Shown: piece after piece, positions 1 through 11,002 of the stretch
Numbering within the stretch: the stretch's first letter is position 1
How the letters are laid out: each line of letters starts with the position of its first letter
Origin: Ophiodon elongatus
Lineage: Eukaryota; Chordata; Actinopteri; Perciformes; Hexagrammidae
Direction: 5' to 3'
DNA length: 64,000 nucleotides
Assembly: GCA_016806645.1 (NCBI GenBank)
Contig: JACSYO010001932.1
Coordinates: forward strand, 346,501 to 410,500
Program-made: the position numbers and the translations under genes
The notes under the pieces: model-generated
The model's input: the letters and a program-made list of their open reading frames with translations, nothing else
What the model was told of the DNA's origin: nothing
Database searches by the model: none

Positions 1-833
1 GAGCAGTTTACCGTCACCTCATCATTGTCCTTGTGTCCAGTCACTGGTGAAGATGGAGACATTGTGAGAGAAAGAAGAGTAACTTCATCACTATAATTAT
101 TATTATTATAATGTTTCAGTATATTGTTCTGAACAGACAGTTTGAAAACATTATGATGTAAATACTCATGGGAAACAACAGACAGATCAACCGCATCATT
201 TTGATATTGATTTTCTGATCTGATCTGTGTGCAAGTATAAAGACCAGCATCTTCATCTGTGACCTTCTTTATAACCAGAGAACAATTCTCTGAAACACTC
301 AGTCTGTCTGATTTATCTTTGGCTTCATCATCAATCTTCCCATCTTTAACCAGAACTACAACTGGTTTCAACTTCTCGACGGTCCACAAAGTAAATTTAC
401 AGGTCTTTTGACCATCTGTCACACTGTTACAAGGAAAAGTGACTTCATCTCCATCTCTGACAGTGATGTGGAGGAGAGGTTGTCCTGTTGCTGCTGCTGA
501 GAAGATGAGAGAGAAATAAAAAGAATAAAGAGAAATAAATAGATGACTATTAATGTCAGAGTGAAGATTAGATACAACAACAGTTTGAGAATGCGCCTCA
601 TCGTTGGTTTCTAAGAGTTCATTAAACTCACTATTCACCTCGATGGGAAACAAACAGACTACTTGTCTGTCTTCTTTAAATGAAGGTTAGTTCATAAAGT
701 AACAATAATGATATTAATAAATTAGCTTCTTTAATGATTCTGTAGTCATATACACATTATATGTATCCTTACCTGTAAACTGAGGCACCAGAATCAGAAA
801 TAAAGAGGTTTTAATCCATTTGAATTCAGCCAT
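1..833 (-). CDS. Ig V-set cell-surface receptor, fish-type, 5' part (partial)
   Basis: Two exons are visible on the minus strand; the gene continues past position 1. Exon 1 (833-773, 20 codons plus one base) starts at ATG 833-831 and encodes MAEFKWIKTS followed by a hydrophobic LFLILVPQF core, a signal peptide. Its donor reads GTAAGG at 772-767. A 276-bp intron ends in TTCTCAG, and exon 2 (496 to <1) continues in phase 1; two further CAGs just inside could shift the acceptor in frame by 3 or 6 bases. Residues 24-128 form a V-set Ig domain: first Cys at 43, an extra Cys at 53, Trp 58, ENCSLVI with an extra Cys at 92, and the DxGxYxC signature ending in Cys 109. The extra Cys pair and the ENCSLVIKKVT wording are, from recall, typical of unnamed multi-copy fish Ig receptors. 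A second Ig domain begins near DEVTVNC (residues 179-185). The linker between them (about 129-178) is long and Asn-rich, with YNNNNY from an AAT run. No stop interrupts the frame. Ligand, membrane anchor and cytoplasmic motifs lie outside the window, so activating or inhibitory type cannot be told. Confidence 0.85.
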
Positions 834-930
834 CGTTCCTCTTCTCTTTGTCTCTGATGTTCTGATGCTCTAAATTGTCCAAGTCTCTCAAGTGGTGCTT
901 CTTACAGAGGAAAGCCATATATATGAGTTA
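834..930 (-). promoter_or_regulatory. Putative promoter and 5' UTR of the Ig receptor
   Basis: A TATA-like CATATATATG lies at 916-925, about 85-90 bases before the receptor ATG on the minus strand. This would place transcription start near 885-895 and give a 5' UTR of roughly 55 bases. No CpG enrichment is seen, which fits a TATA-type inducible immune promoter. The assignment rests on spacing and motif only. Confidence 0.4.
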
Positions 931-1414
931 TTGTTAAGAGGGAGTCACCTTCTCATAGTCTTCTGAATCTGAGTCTGTGAATTTCTAAACAACAGTGATG
1001 TACATTGAAGGCAACTGTCGCTAAATGATCCGCAATGTTGGTTTGGCATGACGCCTTAAAATTATGAAACGGTGGCGCATCAGCGGTTAGTGAGCCGTCA
1101 GTTCAATATGTTGAAAGTAGCACAGAAATATGCAGTTGCAACAACTTTAGACCTGTAATTTTCCTTCTGCAGAAACAAGACTGATGCCACTTCTCCTTTA
1201 CTTTGTTATTTTGTTCTTTTTAGAGCTTTGTCTCAAGTCTTAGAAGGTGTGGTTTAATGTTGACTCAACTAACATAACTTCAAAACAAATATAAAGTTAC
1301 TGCGTCTGTCAGACAAAGATCCTTTAACGAATCCAAAATGTGTCAGTTTCAACCAAATCTGTTCCTTTTGGTCTTGAACTGTAAACATGATGTGCTCTCA
1401 GTTGGTTGGTCGGC
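931..1414. other. Spacer upstream of the Ig receptor, no gene seen
   Basis: Complex AT-rich sequence with no exon-like segment. A short stretch at about 1066-1095 (acggtggcgcatcagcggtt) faintly resembles the head of a tRNA-derived fish SINE, but no B box or tail follows. Confidence 0.4.
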
Positions 1415-1645
1415 CCAGCGCTTTGGTCCGGACTGAAATATCTCAACTATCTGATGAAAGTTAGCGACCCCTTAACTTTTCCTCCGTCACCCACCATCAT
1501 GTCAACATTTGTATTTGTCCTATATTTTGGTTGTTGCCCAAATACCTGCAAAAGCAATGACATTGTCATCGGCCTCAGATGCACTTTGTGTTTAGTGCTA
1601 ATTAGCTAATGTGAGCATGCTAACACACACAACTAAGATGGTGTT
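1415..1645 (+). repeat. Decayed interspersed fish repeat
   Basis: The wording 'gactgaaatatctcaac', 'ccaaatacctgcaaaa', 'tttgtgtttagtgctaat' and 'tgtgagcatgctaacac' matches, from recall, a repeat very common in percomorph genomes that contains the phrases 'aatatctcaacaactattgg' and 'gttagcatgctaacacgct'. The copy is diverged and internally shortened. I do not know its formal family name. No coding capacity is visible. Confidence 0.55.
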
Positions 1646-3560
1646 TTAATGTGTGTTTAAATATGTCTGGAGGAAATATTTTCAAACTTCCGCCTTATAC
1701 TCCCGATGTCAGACGTTGATACCTGCACAAAATAACAAAACACTAATCTCTGTGTTATAAGTTTATTTCGGAAATGCATTTATGTTAGCTGCTGAGGAAA
1801 CCATCATAATGCCTGCACCAAAACATGAAAATAAAGTAAAAAAAGAAATTCACGTGGGAAATCCATATAAAACACTAATTAATTGACTGGAATATGTTCT
1901 GTTAGACTATTTGGGGAAACACTTTGACAACAACAGCATCAGGCAAATAATCTTCCTTTCCTCCTTCTTTTAAGTGTTATTTTTTGTCAACAGTAGGTGG
2001 CAGCATTGAAACACGCCTACTTGAATTATTATGCTCTCTTGGCAAGATGACTTAATTTGCAGCCACATTTGACAACTGACAGCCCCTCCCCCACCCCCCC
2101 CACCCCCGCTCCCCCCCCACCACACACACCTGAGTTTCCGGTGGCAGATTTCTTTCTCGAGACCTCTGCATGACACCGCGGTTGTTAATTCACGTACATC
2201 ATCGTGCCAATTGAAGGAGCCGGTTCTTTGTTTTGAATGGTTACTGCTGTATTTGCAGTGAGAGCGCTCTCACATGAAGGACATGTGTGATTGTCATTTG
2301 AAGGCTCATCTAAAACACGAAGTAATCCAAATACTCTCCAAAGAAGCTTATTTCTGACTCAAACACTCCTCCCAGAAACACACACGCACGCACGCCTCCT
2401 GCTGTTCCCGGGATGCATCATATATGCAGATTGCAAAGCGGTGCCGGCTCTTTGATGTGCATGGAACAGAATTCTAGATGTGTTTTATATAACCACTCGA
2501 GAGGGGAGGAAGGAAGAGGATTACAGTCAAAACTTTCCTTGTTTCCTTTTGTTTGCCTGCGTCTCCACCTTTTCATGTCTGCCTCGTCAAACTGGAAGTC
2601 TGCCTGTTTCCGTCTTTCGATACCTTCCTCCACACTCCCCCCTTCTTTGCCCTCTCTTTTCTCCCGCTCCGTGTGTCGTTGCGTACTTCAGCCTGTCTTT
2701 TCTGAATCTGGGGAGGCCTCGCTGCTGGAGTCTGTCTCAAAGAAAATGTAGGGCATCTGTTTTCACCGACTCCCTTCACACCAACACGGAGGAGGCGATG
2801 GAAGTGATAACATCTTTCTCTGCATCTCTCCCTCCACCTTCCTCCTCCTCATCCTCCATTCTCTCTCCACCTTGAATGAGACACTTAAGGGGCTCCCTTT
2901 GCTCTACCTGTGTCCCCAGTCCGCTCGGTGCAGCCGACTGACACCTCCACATGCTCTAACTAAGAGCATCTCCCGTTCTGCTGAGTCATGTCGGCACGAT
3001 TCTTGACAAGAAGCTTTCTTTTTCAGGGGGAAATTCAGAGACGTCACTCCTATGGTTTTGCTGTCTTTGCTCCAAACAGCTCACTCAGTTGCATTTCTCT
3101 TTGATTGGTTTATTTGCGGCACAGCGCACAGTTCTAAACAAATCAAGACGTTTGTTTACTGGCTCGGTTTTTGGTAACTTGCGTTACAGTAATGTTGATT
3201 CCAGTCCCTGCAAGTTGGAAAAAAGACGGTTCACTTGCTTTTGATATTTTAAAAACATGGAAGAAAACAGACTATTTCTCAATAGTTTGCAAGGAGATCT
3301 CCTGGGGGGAAAAAAAGTAAGTAAATGTAAAAACAACATTAAATGATGTAACATAGTTAAAGGTGGTTGTTGATGTCCAGATTAATTTCCTACAAAGAAC
3401 TACAAATGTTAATGACATGAAAAACTGAAGTAAATATTCATTCATTGTTATGCTCACATTAAAAAGACACATTTTATATTTATGCATCAGCTGACCTGCT
3501 GTGTTATAATCCTGAAACAAATTTTGGTAAAATAAACATATAATGTAAGATCTTTAGAAT
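1646..3560. other. Spacer, no gene recognised; C-rich and pyrimidine-rich tracts
   Basis: A C-rich run at about 2087-2127 gives the minus strand several G-tracts. A pyrimidine-rich belt at about 2520-2875 creates overlapping open frames on both strands (up to 131 codons) with low-complexity Ser/Pro/Leu products and no domain. A short (CACG)n occurs near 2382-2396. I find no splice-bounded coding segment. Confidence 0.4.
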
Positions 3561-3650
3561 GATAGATAGATAGATAGATAAATACTTTATTAATCCCGCA
3601 AGAGGAGGTTTTTTAGCTACAGCAGCATTTTTACATACAGGTAAGAAAAG
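3561..3650 (-). mobile_element. 3' tail of a LINE-like retroelement
   Basis: Read on the minus strand, the segment ends in GGGATTAATAAAGTATTTATC followed by (TATC)n. This is the typical 3' terminus of a very abundant fish non-LTR element that ends in a short tandem repeat instead of poly(A). On the plus strand it appears as (GATA)5 at 3561-3580, then aatactttattaatcccgc. Only the last 80-90 bp are recognisable, as expected of a 5'-truncated insertion. AT-rich and GAA-rich low-complexity sequence continues to about 3757. Confidence 0.6.
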
Positions 3651-3674
3651 AACAATATAGACAAAAAATTGAAT

Positions 3675-3757
3675 AGAAGAAGAAGAAGAAGAAAATCTGT
3701 AAAATGCACAATATATACAACAATAGAATAAAATAATATAATATATATATATATATA
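3675..3757. repeat. (GAA)n and (AT)n microsatellites
   Basis: (GAA)n at about 3675-3693 and (AT)n at 3737-3757 flank the LINE tail. Short, simple repeats with no other function visible. Confidence 0.8.
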
Positions 3758-4162
3758 ATATGAATTGAAAATGTACCAACTGAACACTGTTGACAAGTAG
3801 TACCACGTTACATACTCTTCCACTGAAACTCAGAAAAGTATAAAAGTACACATATCAGTTTCTATTAATACACTGGTGTCGCCCAAATGCAAAATGCCTC
3901 ATCCGTGGCTCAGTACATTTACTGGCCAAGCTCGATTCATTCCAGAACGTCATAGTTGCTATGCAGATTTTTTTATTGTTGTGTATGTGTGTGTGGAGGG
4001 GGGGGGGGGGGGTTTCTTGTGTTGTTGCTGTGGCGCTTCTGTCACTCCGCCCCTTTGACCTGGACCTGCCAGTAAGCCTATATTCCTTCAGTAAATCCCT
4101 GAACTGATGCTGTCTGTGTTTGCGTATCCCTGTGACCTGTATTCACTGCATCGCTACAGGCC

Positions 4163-4317
4163 AACCCATTTCCCCCTGTTTCCGGTCTTTATGCTAAGCT
4201 AAGCCACCTGGCTGCTGGCCTCGCATTTACCACACAGACATGAGAGGGATATTGATCTTCTGTTCTCGACAAGAAAGAGAATAAGCGCATTTCCCAAATG
4301 TTGAGCTCCTCCTTTAA
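4163..4317 (+). mobile_element. Fragment of the TIR-bearing miniature element (3' half)
   Basis: Shares with the fuller copy at 26266-26763 the block 'tatgctaagctaagc' and the terminal block 'gacaagaaagagaataagcg', 'catttcccaaatgttgagct' and 'cctttaa', which is the right inverted terminus. The left half is missing. It is a diverged, truncated copy with no coding capacity. Confidence 0.6.
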
Positions 4318-4783
4318 GCTAAAAGAATCACACATACAGACAATGGTGTCGCCCAAATGCAAAAAAGTGTCATTTCTTTCTGCTCAAACCAGGGAGCAAA
4401 TGCTCCAGAGCTTGAATAAACTCATCCTAACATTCTAGCGGTTAGTGTCAATGTGCCCCTCTAGCGATCATATACAAACCTGTTTAGACGTTTTGTACGT
4501 GAACAGGAGTGTACTACTGCGATAGGTATCCAGGCTCGTTTATGTAGCCGTGACCTTCATGACCCTGTGTGGTGCTGACAAAGCTCCATGTATTTGTGTG
4601 TACCGGCTGACCTCTGGCCGGCCACAGAGCCGGTGGCCGAAGACAGCTTATATCTCTCTCCTCGCTCAAAGCCGCTGAAGCGTGCCCCCAAGTTTATGGC
4701 GTCACCGAAGAGCTCGGGTCACCGCACATCACACCTCGCCACTCTATCTCTTCCTCCTCCTCCTCCTCCTCCTCCTCCTCCTC

Positions 4784-4814
<31 letters not shown>

Positions 4815-5689
4815 ACCCCCCCCTCTTTCCCTTGCCACAGGGTGCACAGTGTGAATGCAGTATTTACAGTGATATATTCTTGCTGCCTCTATTCTTCCCT
4901 CTCATCTCTCCCTCCAACTGCTTTCTTCATTTCTTACGCTTTTCCATGCCAGGAGGTGGGGTGGGGTGGGGTGCAACGTGAATGGTGTACCGTCATCCAA
5001 ACTCACTTCATCTCCCTTCCCTCACCCCTTCTTCTCAAGGAAAATATTGCGTAAAAGCCCCAGGGCTCGGGCCACTTAACCATGTTGCATATAGTGACTG
5101 GAGAGCGGATGAGCTGATTGCTCTGCCCCCGCTGACACCATAGCTTTGTTTGATGACGGTGATGCTTCTTGGCTGCTCTCCTCGCCAAGTGCGGCAATGT
5201 GTTTGACGGCGGTAAAGTCAATTGTTATGGTTCATTTGTAGCTTTGTGCAGTCTGGACATCTGGGTTTGAAGAGCTTCTTTCCAAAACAAGATATTGCCT
5301 GTGTTACTGAAGCGCAGAGCCAAGAACATCAGGTTGCAATATTTTCCCAACATTAATACACAGTCTTTTGGGACAGGCAGACGTCATGTCTTTCTGATTC
5401 ATCCTTTTCCCATCTTTTTTTTTTTTCTTCCATTTTTGTGATAATAGATAAAGGAAATCAATACTCCTCCGTGATCGACTGTATCCACAAGCGGCCGATA
5501 GAGTGCTGTAATGATGGATAAATGGATGGATGGGTGGAAGTAAAGTTGGGAGGTTGAGCACTCTCCCCTGGTCTCTGTCAAACCTCCAACGGTGCTCACT
5601 TGTTTTGGATGTCCTTACGGCCCTCGTGGGAGATTACTGTGTGTGTGTGTGCACTCAAGTGTAAGTACTGTGTGTCCTTGTGAATTTAA

Positions 5690-5692
<3 letters not shown>
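4318..5692. other. Spacer with microsatellites, no gene recognised
   Basis: Holds a (CCT)n tract at 4751-4808 running into a C run, (GGGGT)n at about 4955-4974 and a T run at about 5416-5427. The frames crossing the CCT tract encode only poly-Pro or poly-Leu. An isolated 'caatggtgtcgcccaaatgc' at 4342-4361 repeats 'actggtgtcgcccaaatgca' at 3872-3891 almost exactly. Confidence 0.45.
4751..4808. repeat. (CCT)n trinucleotide repeat
   Basis: About 19 near-perfect CCT units followed by C8-A-C8. The purine strand is (AGG)n, a tract type able to form triplex or G-quadruplex structures. Confidence 0.95.

Positions 5693-5758
<66 letters not shown>
5693..5758. repeat. (TG)33 microsatellite
   Basis: Uninterrupted TG dinucleotide array of 66 bp. 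Alternating purine-pyrimidine, so Z-DNA-prone. Confidence 0.97.
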
Positions 5759-5759
<1 letters not shown>

Positions 5760-7127
5760 TTCCCCCCGTGTGTGCAGAGCTGTCCAGAGTGGTGCGCTCA
5801 GCAGTCGTGCTCGGCTGCACACTAACACGATGTGACAGGGTAGAAATACCAGTACCGACCGCGCTCTCGCCCACCCACAGTCACACACACACACCAACTC
5901 CACCCGCCACAGCCACCATTACCCCCTCCCCCCCCCCATCCCTCACTCACTCACTCCGCCACACCCCATTGGCTGTCTACCTCAGTCACTCCACGTCTTC
6001 TGCTCGGAGACAGCAACATAAGCCTGCGTGTTCTTCCTCCCTCTTCATTTCACCCCAAAAAATCCTTGCCCCGGTTGCCTGCTTACCAGCAGCATTACGT
6101 GGGGTTCTAATATGCATCAGTAAGTGACATGGTATCAAACGGGACATATTATGCAATATCCCATTATGCAACGCCACATTTTCGTATGTTCATCCGCACA
6201 GCCTCGTGAGGCGAGTTCTTTCCCCCCACTACTTTGCTTTGCTTTCACTCTCTCCTTCCAATATCTGTGGTTTCCTAAACGATGAACCAAGGTGACAGTC
6301 ACAGTAGGGGACGAGTCATTTGACATTTGCGGTTGTCAACAGTTTGAACTCTGACCTCTGTTCCTTCACAGCTGGCGAGTTCAGGCTGATATGACAAGGA
6401 GAAATTTAAATGCCACTATCTTCTCATCCCAACATCCTGGTGTCAAAGCTCAGGAAGACACCTTTCTAATAACCTTCAGCTACAGTATTCGGGGAAAGTT
6501 GACTTTTCATGCAACACCTTGCTTCACATATTCATACCATTACACGTTTTCACGCCTGGACGCTGCTGGATATAAACATGATCTCTGACTACCAAGCAGC
6601 TCCACTGGAGCATTTGAGTTTTCAGTGCCTTGCTCAGGGACATTTCAGCTTTACTTGTTGAGCGAGGAGAGGGCTGCTGTGTGCTGTGCAATACTGATGA
6701 ACCAGCAACAAAAGACATAAACGCAAAAAGACAAGATCCCTCCCTATTCACTCCCAAGGTTACATGATGCACGAATGCTGTGTATCGGTATCTTTTCATA
6801 AAATGTATATAATTAAAACGTTCACATTCACAGTTTGTTTCTCATGCCCTTCATTCTGAATAAATAATATCTCAATGTGAACGTAATGTCTTTGAGATAA
6901 CACAGGAGGGCTCCTCCACCACAGCACTCAGTTGTTTTTGCTACCGTCCAACACTCTTCATTGTCAAAATGATGAATTCAGCATTTGGTCATGAAAGGGA
7001 AACAAGGACTATTCTCATTTATGATATTAGAGATATGGTTTACAGAGTGGAGATGCCAACAACTTCATTTGGTATAATTCATTGTATGTTCTGTGAATAC
7101 ATTTATCATGCACCCATACCAGTGCAA
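5759..7127. other. Spacer, no gene recognised; SINE-like snippet
   Basis: Mixed sequence with no supported exon. At 6596-6650 the phrases 'gcagctccactggagcattt' and 'cagtgccttgctcagggaca' resemble, from recall, a widespread fish repeat; boundaries cannot be set. Open frames up to 143 codons at 5696-6127 arise from the GT array and the following pyrimidine-rich DNA. Confidence 0.4.
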
Positions 7128-7412
7128 TGTACAAATACTCTATTACAAGTAAAAGTCTAAAAAATACTCTTGTCTCTGACTGTTATGCTATCGCGTATTA
7201 TGTTATTGGATTGCTATTATTACTGATGCACTAATGTGTAAGTACCATTTTCCTGTTGTAGTTAGTCGAGTTATAGACATTTTTAACAATCCTACATGAT
7301 GTTAGTTTAATTTATAATGATACATTTTAAATGACTAGTAACTAATGCTGCATGTTAAATGAAGATGGTAAATATTACATTTCCCTGCAGCGCAGTAGAA
7401 GTATAAAGTGTC
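7128..7412 (+). repeat. Fish interspersed repeat, copy 1 (direct, partial)
   Basis: Contains 'tctattacaagtaaaagtc', 'gactgttatgctat', 'tattactgatgcactaatgt', 'gtaagtaccattttcctgtt' and 'gtagaagtataaagtgtcat'. These phrases match, from recall, a repeat extremely common in percomorph fish. The opposite end is lost. A second copy of the same family lies 81 bp downstream in inverted orientation. Confidence 0.6.
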
Positions 7413-7493
7413 ATGAAATACCATAACCCCAGAGAAAGCCCCCTCCTCCCAAAGAACAGGGAGAATGATTCTGCTCCAAACAAGTGCTTGATA

Positions 7494-7819
7494 GTCAGTG
7501 GTAGAAAGTAAGGAAGTATATTTACTCCAAATAAGTACAATTCTATTGTATTTTCATTTAATGCTACTTTATGTTACTACTCCACTACATTTCAGAGGGA
7601 AATATGTGCTTTTTTCTCCACTGCATCAATTTAACAGCTGCACTTAGTTATTTTTCAGACCAAGAATTGGCATTAAAAACAGTGTCTACTTGGGACCCTT
7701 TACGTTTCAGACATGTGTTGCTAGCAGTTCCACTAATTAGTGATTTCATACTTTCTGCTAATACGTAACATTTTGAATGCAGAACTTTCACTTGTCATGG
7801 GGTATGTTTCCACCACTGT
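7494..7819 (-). repeat. Fish interspersed repeat, copy 2 (inverted, near full)
   Basis: Reads on the plus strand from 'cagtggtagaaagtaaggaa' through 'actccactacatttcagagg' to 'tttccaccactgttgg'. The element starts and ends with a CCACCACTG-like motif in inverted orientation, suggesting short terminal inverted repeats and a non-autonomous DNA element. Its internal phrase 'gcagaactttcacttgtcat' is the inverted counterpart of the 'acaagtaaaagtc' end of copy 1. Confidence 0.6.
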
Positions 7820-9424
7820 TGGTGATAAAGATGAAAGGCTGAGAGGGAAGGAAAGGGAAGATTAAGGCCACAGAAGGAACAACATTACTCCCTCTCCTCA
7901 CCATTTTGACCTTTTATACAGAATAATCTATATTAAGACTGAACACCCTGTCTACATTTTCTTTCTGCATCAGTCTCCCTCTCACCTCTCCTCTCTGTGG
8001 GCTTGCGTGCACTTTCTCTCCCCCCCTTTCCTCCTCCCCCTGCATCTCTCCTCCCCTCTCTCCATCCTGTGTTTTTCCTCTATCCTCAGGGAGACGGCTG
8101 CATGCAGAAGCATTGTGGATCACTGAGCTTCAAGACACTGTCTCTAAAAATTGCTCAATTTTTCCACAGAGCGTTTTTCTCAAGCGCTGAGAGGGCCTGG
8201 CAGTTTGATATGATGCTGCAATTTCTGTCTTGGAATTTTCCCTGTGAGCTGATGGATAGGGGTTTGATGCATTATTGATGTAAAATGGTTTATTTGTCTT
8301 TGTCACAGATTATCAAGTCATATTTGGATTTTAAAGTAGTTTAAAGTTGACAGTTTGAGTTCTTTAAAAAGCATGTGATGTAAAATTATCCGAACATCAA
8401 TCATTTATAAATGTATAAAGTGTGAGCATTGATGGATGCAAAGCTCCTCTCCATCAGATTTCATCTACAGTAGTGTAAGTTTCATAGCAGTGCAGCCCCG
8501 GAGGCATCCATATTGGATCATCTCCAGTCCAGTTGAGGTGTGGGAGGGGGGGAGGCCTGGTGGAGACTGCATTCTGGCTCCCTTCCAGCCTAGTGGGCAT
8601 GAAGCTGGCCTCAGAGGCTCTTGGGATTTCCCTGTACACCAAACGCCTGTGCCCTACATTAACCAATTAGAGAAGAGAATTGCTTAACTGGACATATAAA
8701 AGACTCCGTGCAGGCTGTGGGGAACAGGAATAAATCAGGAGTAACGGGAGTCACGAAGAAGCACCTTGGGAAAGTAGATGACAGAGAGAGGGGGCAGAGA
8801 GAGACTGTGTGTGAAAACTGTGGAGTGCTAATATAAAACACAGAAAATATAACGTAGCCCCCGTCATGCTCCATTGCATCTGATTCATCGGCCGTGCATT
8901 CCACACTCAGATGTGTGCTGCCGAACACACAGGCCTGTGATAGATGTTTATGAGCTAATGTCAATTTTCCTCTGTGAATTTACTGTCAGTGGATGATATA
9001 TGCACTCAATATCACCGGTTATTCTTCTCATATATTCTCTGCAATGGCTTCCATTGCAGAACAATGTCTGATATTCACCAATAGGTGTCGTCATTGTCCA
9101 GCTTGTTCTCAGGTTACCGCCGTGGGGCTCAGGCTGGTAGGGTGAGCTGCCCTTTTAGAACCACTGAGGCACTATGTGTGGCGTAATGCAGCATTGTTGC
9201 CATAGCTCTGTCAGAGAAAGTGTGAAAAAGGCAAGGAATCGTCACATCTGTATGACGTTAAATGTGTTTTATGTGCACAGATTTATGAATAAACTAATAT
9301 TTTGGACGCGGACACTGAAGCTGCGGTTCAGAGACTGCGCACACCTGATGAAAGCAGGTGACAGGTGAAGGACAATGTGTGTACACAGTGTCACCTCATC
9401 CTCGTGGTTTGCCTTTATGTGTTA

Positions 9425-9455
<31 letters not shown>

Positions 9456-10601
9456 CGGGCCTGTCCTTGCCCTGGCCATGCTATTGTAAGCGACCCACAT
9501 CAATTCATAAGGATTTTGCCCTTTTCCTAGGGCTGCCTGGGAAATGTGATGTGACATGTGGGATGAGCAAGACGGAGCAAAGGGGAAGCAGGAGCAGGAG
9601 GAGGAGGAGGAAGAGGAGGAGGAGGAGGGGGAGGGGGACAAAGAGTGATAGGTGAGGTTGTTGTAAGTAGATTCTAGAGAACACCTTACAACATATATCA
9701 TGTTGCAACAAAATGTACATCACTGATGAAATAATGCAGCAATTATGGAAGATTATCAATTATTATCATGAAATAATAAATCTTTCTAAAATTGTCTCTA
9801 CGGTACATTAAACATTGTAATCCATTGCAGTGGACTGGCAGTGAAAGACAGGAAGTAGTTTTCACGACTGTTCTTCATCACCTTTTTAAAAATCTTTGCA
9901 TGCGCATTGACACTTGAGGAGGGGCGGCATAACTAAATATAACACCATCTTTTGTACCAGAGGCAGCAGCCTTTCAGAAATGTGTGGTTGGATAGAAAAA
10001 TGAAGGAATCTATGTGGAAAAATGAAGAAATCTATGTTAACGTGTTTGCCACTGGAATCGATGGAGGGGAAAAAAAGCAACAGAAATTGAATTCCCTCAC
10101 AACATTCGGCTACTGCAGCTTGTGGTGAGCAGACACTCATGCCCGTAATGGGCAGCAGATGAGAAAGAGGGTGAGAGAGGGATTGACAGCGAGGGAGAAA
10201 ATGAGTGAAGGTGAAATCTATTAGTGTGACAGCCCTCCCATGAAGCTGGAGACCTCTGGGGACACACTCCGAATGCTTAGCGCAAAAAAAAACAAGCGAG
10301 CGAGAGAGAGGGAGACTGGGTGAGAGACATAGAAGACAAGACGAGAGACTCAAATTTAAGTGAAATAAGCTAAAATGTCAGAAACGGAAAGAAAACGGAT
10401 GTGTGCATGAACAGAAACCACGGAGCCTGAGCCTGGTCATGACATTATACAGCCTGGTTGGAAACGTGAATTCACTGAGTGAATGTATGAATGCGTGGGG
10501 ATTAATAGGCCGGCATGTATATGCGTGTGCATCTATGTACTAGTGTGTGCATTCCCCCCCCCCCTCACTCCCCCTCCACCTCCCCCTCCCCCTCTCTTGA
10601 G
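7820..10601. other. Spacer, no gene recognised
   Basis: Complex single-copy-looking sequence with short simple repeats: (GT)n at 9425-9450, (GGA)n at about 9597-9639 and a 22-bp tandem duplication at 9995-10037 (GAAAAATGAAGGAATCTATG, then a copy with one substitution). The 155-codon minus-strand frame at 9886-10353 has no domain and sits partly in simple sequence. Confidence 0.4.
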
Positions 10602-10748
10602 TGCTACCAGGATGAGTTTGTTCCATATGTATGTCAGCTCCGATCACTCAGTGAAACGAGGAGGGGCAAAGGGAGAGGAGGGGAGCGTGTGGAGACCCCC
10701 ATTCAGGTCTACACCAGTCCATGGGTGACTGAGCATCTCAGACCTGAG
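10602..10748 (+). other. Exon-like open segment (49 codons, phase 0-0)
   Basis: A strong pyrimidine tract (10553-10599) ends in TTGAG, with a second AG at 10609-10610. The open segment then begins CYQDEFVPYVCQLRSLSET and ends TSPWVTEHLRPE at a consensus donor, GAG|GTGAGA at 10749. From either acceptor the length is a multiple of three (147 or 138), so the frame would be preserved. The product is not low-complexity, unlike nearby frames, but I recognise no domain. No partner exon is apparent nearby, so this may be chance or an exon of an unannotated gene. Confidence 0.2.
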
Positions 10749-10962
10749 GTGAGAAAAAGAGAGTTACACTGTTTTTGGGAGGAGGTGATAGATGAGAGTT
10801 GAGAAAGGTGTTCTTTGGGGATGGAGGGATGGATGGAAATAATATTCTTTTAGTGATTTCAGCTCCTCGGGAGAATTACTGGTTTACTGCTGACATTTGT
10901 ACCTCCCTTTCTTTCTTTTTTCTTTTTTCTTTCCCTCCTCTCTCTGTATTTCTGCCTCGCTA

Positions 10963-10966
<4 letters not shown>

Positions 10967-10999
<33 letters not shown>
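10967..10999. repeat. (CT)n microsatellite
   Basis: About 16 CT units inside a longer pyrimidine-rich belt (10905-11000). Confidence 0.95.

Positions 11000-11002
<3 letters not shown>

Noticed and set aside
419..601. Minus-strand 60-codon frame with a hydrophobic start
   Set aside because: It reads through the Ig receptor intron and the start of exon 2 in the wrong frame; the spliced V-set model explains the region better.
1066..1095. tRNA-derived SINE head
   Set aside because: Only a weak A-box-like resemblance; no B box, body or tail.
5696..6127. 143-codon frame beginning with a Cys-Val run
   Set aside because: Product of the (TG)n array extended into pyrimidine-rich DNA. The same reasoning removes all His-Thr and Cys-Val repeat frames in the window.
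9886..10353. 155-codon minus-strand frame
   Set aside because: Ser/Leu/His-rich product, partly in purine-rich simple sequence, with no domain.
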